DNA of 64,000 nucleotides from Lutibacter sp. A80 (GCF_022429645.1 NZ_CP092480.1:3268501-3332500), one strand, 5' to 3'; positions 35,491 through 45,758 are shown, numbered from the stretch's first letter. Program-made: numbers and translations. Notes: a model not told the origin generated them from the letters alone.

Positions 35491-35849
35491 ATAAAAATTA
35501 GGCAAAATATGAATTATAGATTATAACTTATAGTTTAGTCTATAAGAAGCGCGCTCAAGAAGTTTATATTTTAGGTTTTAAGTTGAAAAAAGGGTTATTA
35601 CACAGGTGAACTAAATATAGTTAACCAATTGTTGATTTACGAGTAGAAAATGCTTTAAACGCTTTAAAATTGATTATCTGGCTTTAAAATTTTTATTGAC
35701 TACTATTTTACGGTGTAATAAATGATTAAATCTTTGGTTGAATTACTGTTTTTATTAAAATTTTAGCATTTTTTTATGAATTCTGCATTTTAAATTTAGC
35801 CATTTTTTTTAAAAAAATTGTATATTTCCATCGAATAAAACAGATTTAA
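35491..35849. other. AT-rich intergenic region before nhaA
   Basis: About 360 bp with no convincing open frame or RNA gene. Near its right end TATATTTC (about 35821-35828) is one mismatch from the -7 consensus and could serve nhaA. The rest is featureless at this level of inspection. Confidence 0.4.
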
Positions 35850-37151
35850 ATGAAGTACCTAAGCGCACAGTTAAAAAGATTTATTAAATTAGAAACAGCT
35901 TCAAGTATCATCCTTTTTTTAGCCTCAATTTTTGCAATAATTTGGGCAAATTCATCTTTTGGATATATATACGAAGAAATATGGTTTAAAAAGTTTACCA
36001 TCGGCTTCGCAAATACAGATTTTCATTTATCAAAATCATTAATATTATGGATTAATGATGGATTAATGGCAGTTTTCTTTTTTGTAATTGGTTTAGAGGT
36101 TAAACGTGAAATTTTAGCAGGAGAACTTACAACAATAAGAAAAGCTGCACTACCTGTTTTTGCTGCTTTTGGAGGAATGGCATTTCCTATATTAATTTTT
36201 GTTTTCTTAAATCAAGGTAAAATAGGAATTGAAGGTTGGGGAGTTCCAATGGCTACAGATATTGCTTTTACTTTAGGAATATTAAAGTTGTTAGGTAAAA
36301 GAGTTCCAATTGGTTTAAAAATATTTTTAACAGCATTTGCAATTGTAGATGATATTGGGGCAGTATTGGTAATTGCCGTTTTTTATAGTGCAGATATTCA
36401 ATGGGATTTAATTGGTTATGCAATGTTATTATTTGCTGGTTTATCCTATTTAAGTTATAAAGAGGTATATTCTAAATACTTTTATTTTTTAATAGGATGT
36501 GTGGTTTGGATTTTGTTTTTAAAGTCTGGAATTCACCCTACTATTGCAGGAGTTTTAATGGCATTTACAATTCCAATTAATAGAAAAGTTAATGTTTCTC
36601 AATTTTTAAATACAGTAAAACAACAATTATCAATATTTAAAGAAAAAACAGAGGAAGAAAGTAAGTTGCTTTCTTATGATCAGATACATGCAATTGACTC
36701 TATTGAAAACTGTTCTAAAAAAGTACATTCTCCTTTGCAACATTTAGAACATACTTTGCATGGTTGGGTGTCATATTTAATTATGCCTATTTTTGCATTG
36801 GCTAATGCAGGAGTTGTAATAAGTTTTAATGGTATTGAAGATGCAGCACATGTTGTTTCTAATATTGCTTTAGCATTGGTGTTTGGTAATACTATTGGTA
36901 TCTTATTAATGAGTTTTATTAGTGTAAAGTTAAAAATTGCAGATTTACCTGAGAATGTTAATTTTAAACATATATTTGGTATAAGTGTATTGGGAGGTCT
37001 TGGATTTACGATGTCGCTATTTATTGCAAACTTAGCCTACGTAGATGAAGGTGTAGTTACTGCAGCAAAAATGGGAATTATTATTGGTTCTTTAATATCT
37101 GGATTGATAGGGTATTTTGTATTGAAATTTACATTAAAACCAATAAAATAA
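35850..37151 (+). CDS. nhaA: Na+/H+ antiporter NhaA
   Basis: 433 residues, inner membrane, about 12 segments. Exchanges internal Na+ for external H+ and protects against salt and alkali. Core motifs: FVIGLEVKREILAGEL near 77, GWGVPMATDIAFTLGILKLL near 130 and FAIVDDIGAVLVIAV near 163, whose paired Asp residues are the ion-binding site. A hydrophilic, Glu/Lys-rich loop (~residues 250-300) is longer than in E. coli NhaA but usual in Bacteroidota. It ends one base from the stop of the convergent lipoprotein gene. Confidence 0.95.
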   Translation: MKYLSAQLKRFIKLETASSIILFLASIFAIIWANSSFGYIYEEIWFKKFTIGFANTDFHLSKSLILWINDGLMAVFFFVIGLEVKREILAGELTTIRKAALPVFAAFGGMAFPILIFVFLNQGKIGIEGWGVPMATDIAFTLGILKLLGKRVPIGLKIFLTAFAIVDDIGAVLVIAVFYSADIQWDLIGYAMLLFAGLSYLSYKEVYSKYFYFLIGCVVWILFLKSGIHPTIAGVLMAFTIPINRKVNVSQFLNTVKQQLSIFKEKTEEESKLLSYDQIHAIDSIENCSKKVHSPLQHLEHTLHGWVSYLIMPIFALANAGVVISFNGIEDAAHVVSNIALALVFGNTIGILLMSFISVKLKIADLPENVNFKHIFGISVLGGLGFTMSLFIANLAYVDEGVVTAAKMGIIIGSLISGLIGYFVLKFTLKPIK

Positions 37152-37152
37152 T

Positions 37153-37554
37153 TTAGAATTGTTGTTTGTATTTATATTCAACAAACTTAAAATAGTTGAA
37201 TAATTTATAATTAACGTCTAATCCATAATCAATGTTGAAATCGTAATTAATTGTGTTTTCATATATATTAGAGTTATAACGTGATGGGTTATTGGCTCTA
37301 ATATTCCATTCAATTACGTAAAATTGATTTTTTGTTTCGTAGTAAGATTGCGAATAAAAGTTAGCCGGTTTAGCTATGCTTAGTAAATAAGTTTTAAACC
37401 CTGGATCTATAATAATTATTTCGTATTCTAGATCATCGTTTGCAATTCTAACAGCTTCTTCAGGTAGTTGATGGTCTTTATTAGTTGTTTTTGTTATGGA
37501 GCTACATCCAACAGCAAAAAAAAATGAAATTAAGAGGTATATTATGTTTTTCAT
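37153..37554 (-). CDS. Small lipoprotein, DUF6146-like
   Basis: 133 residues. Lipoprotein signal peptide with lipobox Cys17 (FAVGCSS). The mature part has conserved-looking blocks YEIIIIDPGFKTYLLS near 48, YSQSYYETKNQFYVIEWNIR near 67 and NIDYGLDVNYKLFNYFKFVE near 106, which I recall from the DUF6146 family of flavobacteria; the number is from memory. Function unknown. It is preceded by 177 bp that contain only a weak inverted repeat (AACTATGTA/TACATAGTT, 37658-37694), perhaps the corA terminator. Confidence 0.75.
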   Translation of the reverse strand: MKNIIYLLISFFFAVGCSSITKTTNKDHQLPEEAVRIANDDLEYEIIIIDPGFKTYLLSIAKPANFYSQSYYETKNQFYVIEWNIRANNPSRYNSNIYENTINYDFNIDYGLDVNYKLFNYFKFVEYKYKQQF

Positions 37555-37731
37555 GCTTTAAAGTTTTATGGATTATTATTAACTATTTTTTTGTTTAGAT
37601 CTAACGTTTTTGTAAAAGTAGTATTTTTTTATTGTAAATGGTTAATGCTTTAAAATCAACTATGTAGTCGTTTGCTTTTAATTTTTACATAGTTAATTAA
37701 ACGTAGTTGTATTAGTAGATTTTGGAGGTGT

Positions 37732-38787
37732 TTAAAACCATTTTTTTCGTTTAAAATAAAGAAGCATTAAGCAAAAAATAATTAAAATTAACACCCAAAA
37801 AGCTGCATATCCCCACTTCCAAGTTAATTCTGGAATATTAGTAAAATTCATACCGTAAATTCCTGCTAAAAAAGTAAGCGGTATAAAAATAGTGGATACA
37901 ACCGTTAGTGTTTTCATAACTTGATTCATTCTATGTCCTTGTATCGAAAAAAATAAATTAATGTTACTTTCTAATCGGGTTTCAATTTTATCGCAATTGT
38001 CTAAAAGTGTTAAGCATATATCTTTAATTTCAAAAAAATATTTAATATGTTTTTCTTGGATAAGGCTAAAAGGTTCTCGTTCAATTTTAATTGAAAAATC
38101 TCGTATTGGAATAATTGTTTTTTTAATTATATGTAATTGTCTTTTGTAAAACTCTATGGTGTTTAAAATTTCAGGTGAAGGATCTTCATTAATATCTATT
38201 AGTGCAATATTTTCAATTTTTTCCTCTATAGAATCTATGGTTTTAAAATAGTTGTCTAAAATAGATTCAAGTAAAAGAAATAGTAAAAAATCTGAGGTTC
38301 TTTCGCGCGAAATCCCTATGTTTTCTCTTAACCTATGTCTAATATGTTCAAAATGGTCTGCTTTTTTTTCTTGAAAAGAAATTAAAAAATTTTTTCCTAA
38401 AATAAAACTTAATTGTTCTACTTTAATTTTAAGATCATCATCTGGTAGTAGCGATTTTACTGTAAAAAATAAATAATCTTCATATTGTTGAAATTTAGGT
38501 CGTTGATTTACATCTAAAATATCTTGAATAACTAAATCGTGAATTCCTGTTTTTTTACAAATGCTATTTATTTGTTTTACATCGTGAATTGCGTGTGTGT
38601 TCAACCAGTATTTTTTGGTTGTATCTGTAAATCCATTAAAGTCTGTTTCAATAAAGTCGCTATTTTCAATCAATTCATTTTGATTGTAACTAAATAGCTG
38701 CATTTTAAAATCGTTGGAATATTTATTACCTGTAAAAATAAGATTTTGTGGGTTCGACTTTTTTCTAGTAAGTTTATTTTTACCCAT
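37732..38787 (-). CDS. corA: Magnesium/cobalt transporter CorA
   Basis: 351 residues. A large N-terminal cytosolic domain (~1-285) is followed by two membrane segments; the signature GMN loop is in IYGMNFTNIPEL near residue 312, between the segments, and the end is basic (KRKKWF). It assembles as a pentamer and passes Mg2+ (or Co2+/Ni2+) through the inner membrane. It is divergent from rsgA, with 216 bp between. Confidence 0.94.
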   Translation of the reverse strand: MGKNKLTRKKSNPQNLIFTGNKYSNDFKMQLFSYNQNELIENSDFIETDFNGFTDTTKKYWLNTHAIHDVKQINSICKKTGIHDLVIQDILDVNQRPKFQQYEDYLFFTVKSLLPDDDLKIKVEQLSFILGKNFLISFQEKKADHFEHIRHRLRENIGISRERTSDFLLFLLLESILDNYFKTIDSIEEKIENIALIDINEDPSPEILNTIEFYKRQLHIIKKTIIPIRDFSIKIEREPFSLIQEKHIKYFFEIKDICLTLLDNCDKIETRLESNINLFFSIQGHRMNQVMKTLTVVSTIFIPLTFLAGIYGMNFTNIPELTWKWGYAAFWVLILIIFCLMLLYFKRKKWF

Positions 38788-38920
38788 ATTTATATTCTTT
38801 TAAATCATTTAAGTTTAATATAAACTAATTTAAATGTATAAAAATAATTTAACTTTTTAGAGAAAGAAAACAGTAATTAAATTTAAATTTTTTATTTAGG
38901 CTATTACTTTTAAACTATAT

Positions 38921-38928
38921 TATATTTG
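38921..38928 (+). promoter_or_regulatory. -7 box of the rsgA-dtd operon
   Basis: TATATTTG in the corA/rsgA gap, giving a leader of about 70 nt. Confidence 0.45.
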
Positions 38929-39003
38929 TAAATAGTAATATATATTTTAAATTATAATTAGTTTGATGTTTCTTTAGAACTTTAAAACAATAAGTAGAAA
39001 TAG

Positions 39004-39942
39004 ATGAAAGGAGTTGTAACAAAATCGACTGGAAGTTGGTATACTGTATTTGATGAAAATGGAGGTACTATTGATTGTAGGTTAAAAGGTAAATTTAGGA
39101 TAAAAGGAATTAAAAGTACAAATCCAGTTGCAGTTGGAGATTATGTTACATTTGAATTTGAAGAAGGGAAAGATACAGGGGTAATAAATAATATAATTGA
39201 TAGAAAAAATTATATTATCCGTAAATCTGTTAATCTTTCAAAGCAAACACATATTATAGCTGCTAATATAGACATTGCCTTTTTATTAGTAACCATAGAT
39301 AATCCACCAACGTTTACGGGTTTTATAGATCGATTTTTAGCTACTGCTGAAGCTTATAATATTACAACAGTAATTTTATTTAATAAATTAGACATGTATA
39401 CTGACGAAGAGTTGGAGAAACTTGCAGTTTTAGATGCAATTTATACAGATATAGGCTACAAATGCATTGCTATTTCTGCAACAAAGAAAGTTGGTGTAGA
39501 TGAAGTAAAAGAGTTAATGAAAGATAAAACTACAATGTTTTCTGGGCATTCAGGCGTTGGAAAATCTACTTTAATTAATACTATTGAACCTACATTAAAC
39601 TTAAAAACAAAGGAAGTTTCTAAACTACATAAACAAGGAATGCATACTACCACATTTGCAGAAATGTTTCATTTAAGTTTTGGAGGATTTATTATTGATA
39701 CACCTGGAATTAAAGGTTTTGGAGTGGTAGATTTTGAGCCACATCAAATAACAGATTATTTTCCAGAGTTTTTTAAACTAAAATCGGAATGTAAGTTTAA
39801 TAATTGTATGCATATAAACGAGCCTAAATGTGCTATAAAAAAAGCTGTTGAAGATGGTGATATTGCCTATTCACGTTATGCAAGTTATTTACAAATAGTA
39901 GAAGGAGACGAAGAACATTACAGAACAGATATTTATAGTTAG
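39004..39942 (+). CDS. rsgA: Ribosome small subunit-dependent GTPase A
   Basis: 312 residues. A late 30S assembly GTPase. An OB-fold comes first (residues ~1-75), then a circularly permuted G domain: NKLD (G4) near 121 precedes GHSGVGKST (G1) near 180 and DTPGIKGFG (G3) near 232. The C-terminal zinc knuckle is [14 protein letters not shown] (C-x4-C-x-H-x5-C) near 265. All features match RsgA. It is followed after 19 bp by dtd and probably cotranscribed. Confidence 0.96.
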   Translation: MKGVVTKSTGSWYTVFDENGGTIDCRLKGKFRIKGIKSTNPVAVGDYVTFEFEEGKDTGVINNIIDRKNYIIRKSVNLSKQTHIIAANIDIAFLLVTIDNPPTFTGFIDRFLATAEAYNITTVILFNKLDMYTDEELEKLAVLDAIYTDIGYKCIAISATKKVGVDEVKELMKDKTTMFSGHSGVGKSTLINTIEPTLNLKTKEVSKLHKQGMHTTTFAEMFHLSFGGFIIDTPGIKGFGVVDFEPHQITDYFPEFFKLKSECKFNNCMHINEPKCAIKKAVEDGDIAYSRYASYLQIVEGDEEHYRTDIYS

Positions 39943-39961
39943 ATTTATTAATAACCAAAAT

Positions 39962-40414
39962 ATGAAAGTAGTAATACAAAGAGTTTTAGAAGCCTCAGTT
40001 ACAGTTGATGCAAATGTACTAAGTGAAATTAAAAGTGGGTTAGTTGTTTTAGTTGGAATTGTTGCGGAGGATACAAAAGAAGATATAGATTGGCTAGTAA
40101 AAAAAATTGTAAACCTCAGAATTTTTAATGATGAAAATGGTGTTATGAATACTTCATTAAAAGATATAAATGGAGAAGCAATTGTTGTAAGTCAATTTAC
40201 GCTACAAGCAAGTACCAAAAAAGGGAACAGACCTTCTTATTTAAAAGCAGCAAAACCTGTAATTGCAATTCCGTTATACAACCAGTTTGTAAATCAATTT
40301 GAAATAGAATTAGGGAAAAAAGTTGGAACAGGTGAATTTGGGGCAGATATGAAAGTTGCTTTAGTAAATGATGGACCTGTAACTATTATAATAGACACTA
40401 AACAAAAGGAGTAG
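39962..40414 (+). CDS. dtd: D-aminoacyl-tRNA deacylase
   Basis: 150 residues, normal. Hydrolyses D-aminoacyl-tRNAs (and glycyl-tRNA-Ala) to keep D-amino acids out of proteins. Family markers: [16 protein letters not shown] at the start, [17 protein letters not shown] near 77 and the Gly-rich cross-subunit segment [19 protein letters not shown] near 121. It acts as a dimer in the cytosol. Second gene of the rsgA-dtd pair. The gap to the next gene contains a perfect 14-bp palindrome at 40438-40451. Confidence 0.96.
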   Translation: MKVVIQRVLEASVTVDANVLSEIKSGLVVLVGIVAEDTKEDIDWLVKKIVNLRIFNDENGVMNTSLKDINGEAIVVSQFTLQASTKKGNRPSYLKAAKPVIAIPLYNQFVNQFEIELGKKVGTGEFGADMKVALVNDGPVTIIIDTKQKE

Positions 40415-40437
40415 ATTTATACTTAAATTAATTAAGG

Positions 40438-40451
40438 TTGATAATTATCAA
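40438..40451. promoter_or_regulatory. Perfect 14-bp palindrome TTGATAATTATCAA
   Basis: It lies between dtd and the DUF3857/transglutaminase gene, 46 bp before the latter's start. It could be a dimer-binding operator, but in AT-rich DNA such palindromes also arise by chance. Confidence 0.3.
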
Positions 40452-40497
40452 GGTTTTTCCATAGAATTTTTTGTTTTTTTATATAAAATTAATTTCT

Positions 40498-42405
40498 ATG
40501 AAAAAATTAAGAAGTGCCCCATTCTATTTTTTGCTTTTTTTTACCTTATTTTCCTTCTCACAAGACCTTAATTTTAATATTTCGAAAATACCAGATAGCC
40601 TTAAGAAAGATGCTAATTCTGTAATTAGATTTGAAAATTTTTCGTTGGATATTCAATCTCAACGTCAAATGATTTATAGTGTTGATGCAGCAATTACGAT
40701 TTATAATAAATTAGCTGATGAATTTGCTGATATTACAATTTATTACAATAAAGGTACAAATATAAAAAATGTAAAAGCTTATGTTTACAATGCAAGTGGT
40801 AAAGAAATAAAGAAAATAAAAAAAAGTGATTTTAAAGATTTTAGTGCTTCTGGAGGAGCGTTGTATTCGGATAATAGAGCGTTGTATTATAATTATACTC
40901 CGATAGGTTACCCTTATACAATTCATTATACTTATGAGGTAAAAACATCTAATACAGCATTTATTCCACCTTGGTTTCCAGTAGATTCTTACAGGCAAAG
41001 TGTTCAAAAATCTAGTTATACTATAAAATGTCCCTCAGATATAGTTCTTCGTAAGTCTGAAAATAATTTTATGGATTATCAAATAAAAAAAACAGAGGGA
41101 TCAGAGATTTTAAAATATTTCATACAAAATGTGCCAGCAGAAGATTCAGAACCTTATTCACCTTCAATAAGAGAATTGGTGCCTAATGTTAAATTTGGAG
41201 TAAATAAATTTAATTTGGAAGGTGTTGATGGTGAGGCAAATAATTGGAGCGAATTTGGTAAATGGTATTATAATAATTTGCTAAAAAGTACATTTGATTT
41301 GCCAGAATCTACAAAAAAAGAAATACAAAACTTAACAAGTGTAACTGAAAATCCAATTGAAAAGGCCAAGATTGTTTACAATTATGTGCAAGATAAAGTT
41401 AGGTATATAAGTATTCAAGTTGGTATTGGGGGTTTTAAACCAATGTTGGCTAGTGAGGTTGATAAATTAAGTTATGGAGATTGTAAAGCGTTAACAAACT
41501 ATACTAAAACATTGTTAGATGCAGCTGGTGTTGCATCAAATTATACATTAATTTATGGAGATAGGACAAAGAGAGATATTGATAATGAATTTTTGTCACA
41601 TCAAGGAAATCACGCAGTTTTAAATATACCAACTAATACCGGAGATTTATGGTTAGAGTGTACAAGTCAAAAAACTCCTTTTGCTGAAGGAGGAGACTTT
41701 ACAGACGATAGAAATGCGCTTGTTATTTCGCCAGAAGGAGGAGAAATTAAACGTACAAAAATATATGATGATAAAGAAAATCATCAAAAAATTATTGGAA
41801 AGTATATTTTAAATAATAATGGAGCCATTAAAGCAATTGTTAATATGGTTTGCTCAGGAATTCAATTCGACAATCATATATATTACGAAGGAGCTACAAG
41901 TAAAGAGCTAGATGAATTATATAAAGAGTTTTGGAGTAATATAAACAATATTACAATTGATTCTATTGCTATTAAAAATAATAAAGAAGAAGGAAGGTTT
42001 GAAGAATCAATAAGATTTTCAGCTATTAATTATGGATTGATTAGCGGTGAGCGAATGATTGTTCCAATAAATGCATTTAATGTGTTTGAGGGTGTGCCTA
42101 AACGTATTAGAAATCGTAAACTACCAATAGTTTTAAGTAGAGGGTTTTATGATGTTGATGAAGTTGAAGTTGAGCTTCCTGATGATTATAAGATTGAAGC
42201 AATAGCTGAAAGCGTAGAGATTGATAGTGAATTTGGAATGTATAAATTAACTATTGAAAAAGTTTCAGATAAAATTTTAAAATATAAGCGAGAGATTCTT
42301 ATAAAAAGTGGGAATTATCCGAAAGATTTTTATGATAATTTTCGTGATTTTTTAAAAAAAATAGCAAAAAACGATAAATCAAAAATAGTTTTATTAAAAA
42401 AATAA
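40498..42405 (+). CDS. DUF3857 and transglutaminase-like domain protein
   Basis: 635 residues from the ATG at 40498, which places a clean signal peptide (hydrophobic residues 8-18, FSFSQ) at the start; the upstream frame adds no plausible sequence. The DUF3857 domain occupies residues ~45-220. A transglutaminase-like core follows: GDCKALTNYTKTLLDAAGV near 330 with the putative nucleophile Cys, NHAVLNIP near 378 with the His, and LWLECTSQKTPF near 390 with an acidic residue. So it may be an active cysteine protease or transglutaminase outside the cytoplasm; the substrate is unknown. Two bases separate it from a related gene. Confidence 0.88.
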   Translation: MKKLRSAPFYFLLFFTLFSFSQDLNFNISKIPDSLKKDANSVIRFENFSLDIQSQRQMIYSVDAAITIYNKLADEFADITIYYNKGTNIKNVKAYVYNASGKEIKKIKKSDFKDFSASGGALYSDNRALYYNYTPIGYPYTIHYTYEVKTSNTAFIPPWFPVDSYRQSVQKSSYTIKCPSDIVLRKSENNFMDYQIKKTEGSEILKYFIQNVPAEDSEPYSPSIRELVPNVKFGVNKFNLEGVDGEANNWSEFGKWYYNNLLKSTFDLPESTKKEIQNLTSVTENPIEKAKIVYNYVQDKVRYISIQVGIGGFKPMLASEVDKLSYGDCKALTNYTKTLLDAAGVASNYTLIYGDRTKRDIDNEFLSHQGNHAVLNIPTNTGDLWLECTSQKTPFAEGGDFTDDRNALVISPEGGEIKRTKIYDDKENHQKIIGKYILNNNGAIKAIVNMVCSGIQFDNHIYYEGATSKELDELYKEFWSNINNITIDSIAIKNNKEEGRFEESIRFSAINYGLISGERMIVPINAFNVFEGVPKRIRNRKLPIVLSRGFYDVDEVEVELPDDYKIEAIAESVEIDSEFGMYKLTIEKVSDKILKYKREILIKSGNYPKDFYDNFRDFLKKIAKNDKSKIVLLKK

Positions 42406-42407
42406 AT

Positions 42408-44357
42408 ATGAAAAAGTTAGTATTAATTATTATAGTTGGAATTGTATTTTTTCAAATTAGTTATAGTCAAAATTATAAATTTGGAAAAGTTTCAAAAGAA
42501 GAATTACAAGAGCAGGCGTACCCATTAGATTCAACAGCTAATGCGGCTTATTTATATAAAAAAAGATTAACGTATACAACTTTAAATGCTGCTGGTATTG
42601 TGCTTGTTACAGAGGTACAAGTAAGAATGAAAATATATAATAAAGAAGGGTTTGATTGGTCCACAGTGTCTATTAATTTATATGGAGACACTAAATCTAA
42701 TAGTGAAAAAGCATCTAATATAAAGGCAGTTACTTATAACTTAGTAGATGGAAAAGTTCAAGAAATGAAATTAGATAAAAAAGCTATTTTTTATGAAAAA
42801 CAAAATGAATCATTAAAGGTTCAGAAATTCACTATGCCAAATGTAAAAGAAGGTTCTGTATTAGAGTGGTCTTATAGAATATTTTCACCTTATATTTCAA
42901 TTATTGATGATATTGTTTTACAAGAAGAAATTCCAATTAAAAAATTTGAAGCTAAAATTAATCTGCTTGAGTGGTTTTATTTCAACAAACGCCAAAAAGG
43001 ATATTATCCATTTAAAGTAAATCAATATTCAGATTATAATAGTGAATTAAAAACTAACGATAAGGTAGTTGAAGTACTTGAAGAAAATATTCCAGCATTA
43101 AAAGCCGAACCTTATGTAAATAATATGAGTAATTATGCATCTGCTTTGCAATTGGAAGTAGCCTCTCTATCTGCACCAGAATATGGAATGTTTGAAAATT
43201 ATGCAACAAGTTGGGATGAAATAGCTAAGACAATACTAAAAAGTTCATCTTTTGGAGGTGAATTAAAAAAATCTAAACACTTAAAAGAAGATATAGATAA
43301 ATTAAAAGCTATATTAAAAACAGATCAAGCCAAAATTTTAGGCGCATTAGAATTTGTAAAAAGTAAGATAAAGTGGAATGGGAATTATAGCCAATATGCA
43401 GAAAAGGGTTTAAAAAAAGCATACTCTGAAGGTAGTGGAAATATAGGAGATATTAATTTAACTCTAGTTGTAGTTCTAAGAGAATTAGGTGTTAATGCAA
43501 ACCCAGTTTTAGTAAGTACTAGAAAACATGGTGTTCCAATATCACCAACAAATAGAGGTTTTAATTACGTTATTGCATTGGCAGAAACCGAGAATGGTAA
43601 ATTTTTAGCTGATGCATCAGAAAAATATAGTTTAGTAAATGTATTGCCTTTAAGAGTGTTAAATTGGCAAGGTACAATTATTAGAGACGATAAAACCGTT
43701 GATTTTATAAATTTAGCAACTTCAATACCTTCTATCAAAGAGTTTAATTTAAATTATAAAATTACTGATGAAGCTGTAATTGAAGGTATAACAATGGTTA
43801 GATATGAGAATTTGTCAGCAATTAATTATAGAAATGAAAATGTAGGTCTAGAAAAAGAAGCATTGATAAGTGATATTGAACAGTATAATGATGATATTGA
43901 AATATTAAACTATCGAGTTTCAAATTTAACTGAAATTTCAAAACCAATTAATGAAATTTATCAATTTGAAAAAGAAGATGGTGTAGAAGTAATTGGGAAC
44001 AATATGTATTTAACACCTATGTTATTTTTATCGGAAAAAGAAAACCCATTTAAATTAGAAAAAAGAGAATATCCAATAGATTTTGGAACTCCTTGGGAAA
44101 AAAGAATAACAACAGGAATTGAAATTCCAGAAGGTTATAGTGTTGAGTCTCTGCCAGAAGATATAGCAATTGTATTGAATGATGAAATTGTGAAGTTTAT
44201 TTATACAACTAAACAAGTTGGTAATAAGATTGTAGTAAAGTCATTAATAGATGTTAAAGAAGGTATAGTGCCAGTTCATAATTATCAAGAAATTAGGGAG
44301 CTTTATAAAATAATAGTAGCTAAAAATTTAGAAAAAATAGTACTTAATAAACTATAA
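42408..44357 (+). CDS. DUF3857 domain protein lacking the transglutaminase Cys
   Basis: 649 residues with a signal peptide (hydrophobic residues 4-18, cleavage near SYSQ). The DUF3857 domain (~55-240) is followed by a transglutaminase-like region in which the position of GDCK in the previous gene reads GNIGDINLTLVVVLREL near 345: the nucleophile Cys is absent, so catalysis by that mechanism is unlikely. This looks like an active/inactive paralogue pair encoded two bases apart. Pairs of this sort recur in Bacteroidota, often with a role assumed in cell-envelope work; nothing is established. Confidence 0.87.
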   Translation: MKKLVLIIIVGIVFFQISYSQNYKFGKVSKEELQEQAYPLDSTANAAYLYKKRLTYTTLNAAGIVLVTEVQVRMKIYNKEGFDWSTVSINLYGDTKSNSEKASNIKAVTYNLVDGKVQEMKLDKKAIFYEKQNESLKVQKFTMPNVKEGSVLEWSYRIFSPYISIIDDIVLQEEIPIKKFEAKINLLEWFYFNKRQKGYYPFKVNQYSDYNSELKTNDKVVEVLEENIPALKAEPYVNNMSNYASALQLEVASLSAPEYGMFENYATSWDEIAKTILKSSSFGGELKKSKHLKEDIDKLKAILKTDQAKILGALEFVKSKIKWNGNYSQYAEKGLKKAYSEGSGNIGDINLTLVVVLRELGVNANPVLVSTRKHGVPISPTNRGFNYVIALAETENGKFLADASEKYSLVNVLPLRVLNWQGTIIRDDKTVDFINLATSIPSIKEFNLNYKITDEAVIEGITMVRYENLSAINYRNENVGLEKEALISDIEQYNDDIEILNYRVSNLTEISKPINEIYQFEKEDGVEVIGNNMYLTPMLFLSEKENPFKLEKREYPIDFGTPWEKRITTGIEIPEGYSVESLPEDIAIVLNDEIVKFIYTTKQVGNKIVVKSLIDVKEGIVPVHNYQEIRELYKIIVAKNLEKIVLNKL

Positions 44358-44424
44358 ATTAAACGTTATAGAAGTATATATATATTATTTTGTATAATTG
44401 TACTAAACTTAAAATTACTAAAAA

Positions 44425-45057
44425 ATGAAAAAACACATTGTATCAATCTTAGTATTATCAATACTTTTTATTTCTTGTAAAGAGAAAGCAAAAGAAGAAA
44501 AAACAGAAACAGCTACTAAAACAGCTACTGAGCAAGTAGCTGATGCAAATTATACTGTAAATTCAGAAACATCGCTATTAAATTGGAAAGGTTTTAAACC
44601 AACGGGAATGCATAATGGTACTGTTGCAATTAAAAGTGGTTCTTTAGAGGTTAAAGAAGGAGCATTATTTGGAGGGGATTTTGTATTTGATATGACTGCC
44701 ATTACGGTTCTAGATATACCAGCAGAAGATGATGGTAACGGAAAATTAAAAAGTCATTTAGAAAGCAAAGATTTTTTTGACGTAGCAAATAATCCAACAG
44801 CTACATTTAAAATTACAGGTGTAGATGGTAATTTAATTACAGGAGATTTAACTGTTAAAGGTGTTACTAAAAGTATTCAGTTCCCTGTAGTATTAACAAC
44901 TTCATCTACTGGTATAAAACTTTCTGGAGAAACTTTTAAAATTGATAGAACAGATTACGGGATTGAATATAAATCTCAAAAATTCTTCGATAATTTAAAA
45001 GATAAATTTATAAATGATGAGTTTGAAATTTCTTTTGAAGTAAACGCATCAAAATAA
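44425..45057 (+). CDS. YceI-family lipoprotein
   Basis: 210 residues. Lipoprotein signal peptide with Cys18 (LFISCKEKAKEE), then an acidic/Lys/Thr-rich linker and the YceI domain from about residue 38: lipocalin-like beta barrel segments LLNWKGFKPTGMHNG near 50, HLESKDFFDV near 110 and LTVKGVTKSIQFPV near 142. YceI barrels bind isoprenoid or fatty-acyl chains; the ligand here is unknown. A second YceI gene follows 94 bp downstream, without a lipobox. Confidence 0.9.
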   Translation: MKKHIVSILVLSILFISCKEKAKEEKTETATKTATEQVADANYTVNSETSLLNWKGFKPTGMHNGTVAIKSGSLEVKEGALFGGDFVFDMTAITVLDIPAEDDGNGKLKSHLESKDFFDVANNPTATFKITGVDGNLITGDLTVKGVTKSIQFPVVLTTSSTGIKLSGETFKIDRTDYGIEYKSQKFFDNLKDKFINDEFEISFEVNASK

Positions 45058-45151
45058 ATAAGTATTTAAATTTTTTATTACCTACTCTTTTTTTGTAAGG
45101 ATTTGCTTTTAAAAGGCACTACTTAGATGTTATTAACTAAAAAAAACAAAA

Positions 45152-45730
45152 ATGAAAAAAATTCGAATATTAGTATCAATTGCATTTATAGTAATGTCGT
45201 TTACGGCAGTTTCGGCACAAGAAAAATATGAAGTAGCCGCTGAAAGTTCAACTATAACCTGGAAAGGATATAAGCCTACAGGTTCACATAATGGAACCAT
45301 AGCATTAGAATCAGGATTTTTATCAATGCAAGGTAAGTATATTGCAGGAGGCACCTTAACTGCTAATATGACTTCAATTAAAGATGCAGATGGAAGTGCA
45401 AAATTAGAAGGACACTTAAAATCTAAAGACTTTTTTGAAGTTGAAACTTTTCCAACAGCAAAGTTTGCTATAAGTGAAGTTGAAATGGATGAAAATGGAG
45501 CTGCAATAATTAAAGGAAATATTACAATTAAAGGAATTACTAAAGAAATTTCTTTCTCTGGTGAAGTTTCAAAAACAGCTAATTCTGTAACTTTAAAAAG
45601 TGCTGTATTTTCAATAAATAGAGCAGATTTTAATGTAAAATTTAAATCAAAATCGTTTTTTAACGACTTAAAAGACAAGTTTATAAATGATGAATTTGAT
45701 TTACAAGTTACAATTGTAGCTAATAAATAA
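45152..45730 (+). CDS. YceI-family protein, secreted
   Basis: 192 residues with a type I signal peptide (hydrophobic residues 5-18, cleavage near SAQ at 21-23). The YceI domain fills the rest: ITWKGYKPTGSHNGTIALES near 34, HLKSKDFFEVETFPTAKF near 88 and ITIKGITKEISFSG near 128. A periplasmic partner of the lipoprotein paralogue just upstream is plausible; both share the closing KSFFNDLKDKFINDEF-type stretch. A terminator element (45759-45837) follows, shared with the convergent lrp-type gene. Confidence 0.9.
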   Translation: MKKIRILVSIAFIVMSFTAVSAQEKYEVAAESSTITWKGYKPTGSHNGTIALESGFLSMQGKYIAGGTLTANMTSIKDADGSAKLEGHLKSKDFFEVETFPTAKFAISEVEMDENGAAIIKGNITIKGITKEISFSGEVSKTANSVTLKSAVFSINRADFNVKFKSKSFFNDLKDKFINDEFDLQVTIVANK

Positions 45731-45758
45731 GTTTGTTCTAAAAATTATAGAATAGAAG

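Noticed and set aside
35491-35849. Small RNA gene between the IS element and nhaA
   Set aside because: No strong hairpin, promoter-terminator pair or conserved-looking block could be found by eye.
45133-45678. 181-codon leftward open frame opposite the second YceI gene
   Set aside because: Complete antisense overlap with a well-supported YceI protein; no independent evidence.
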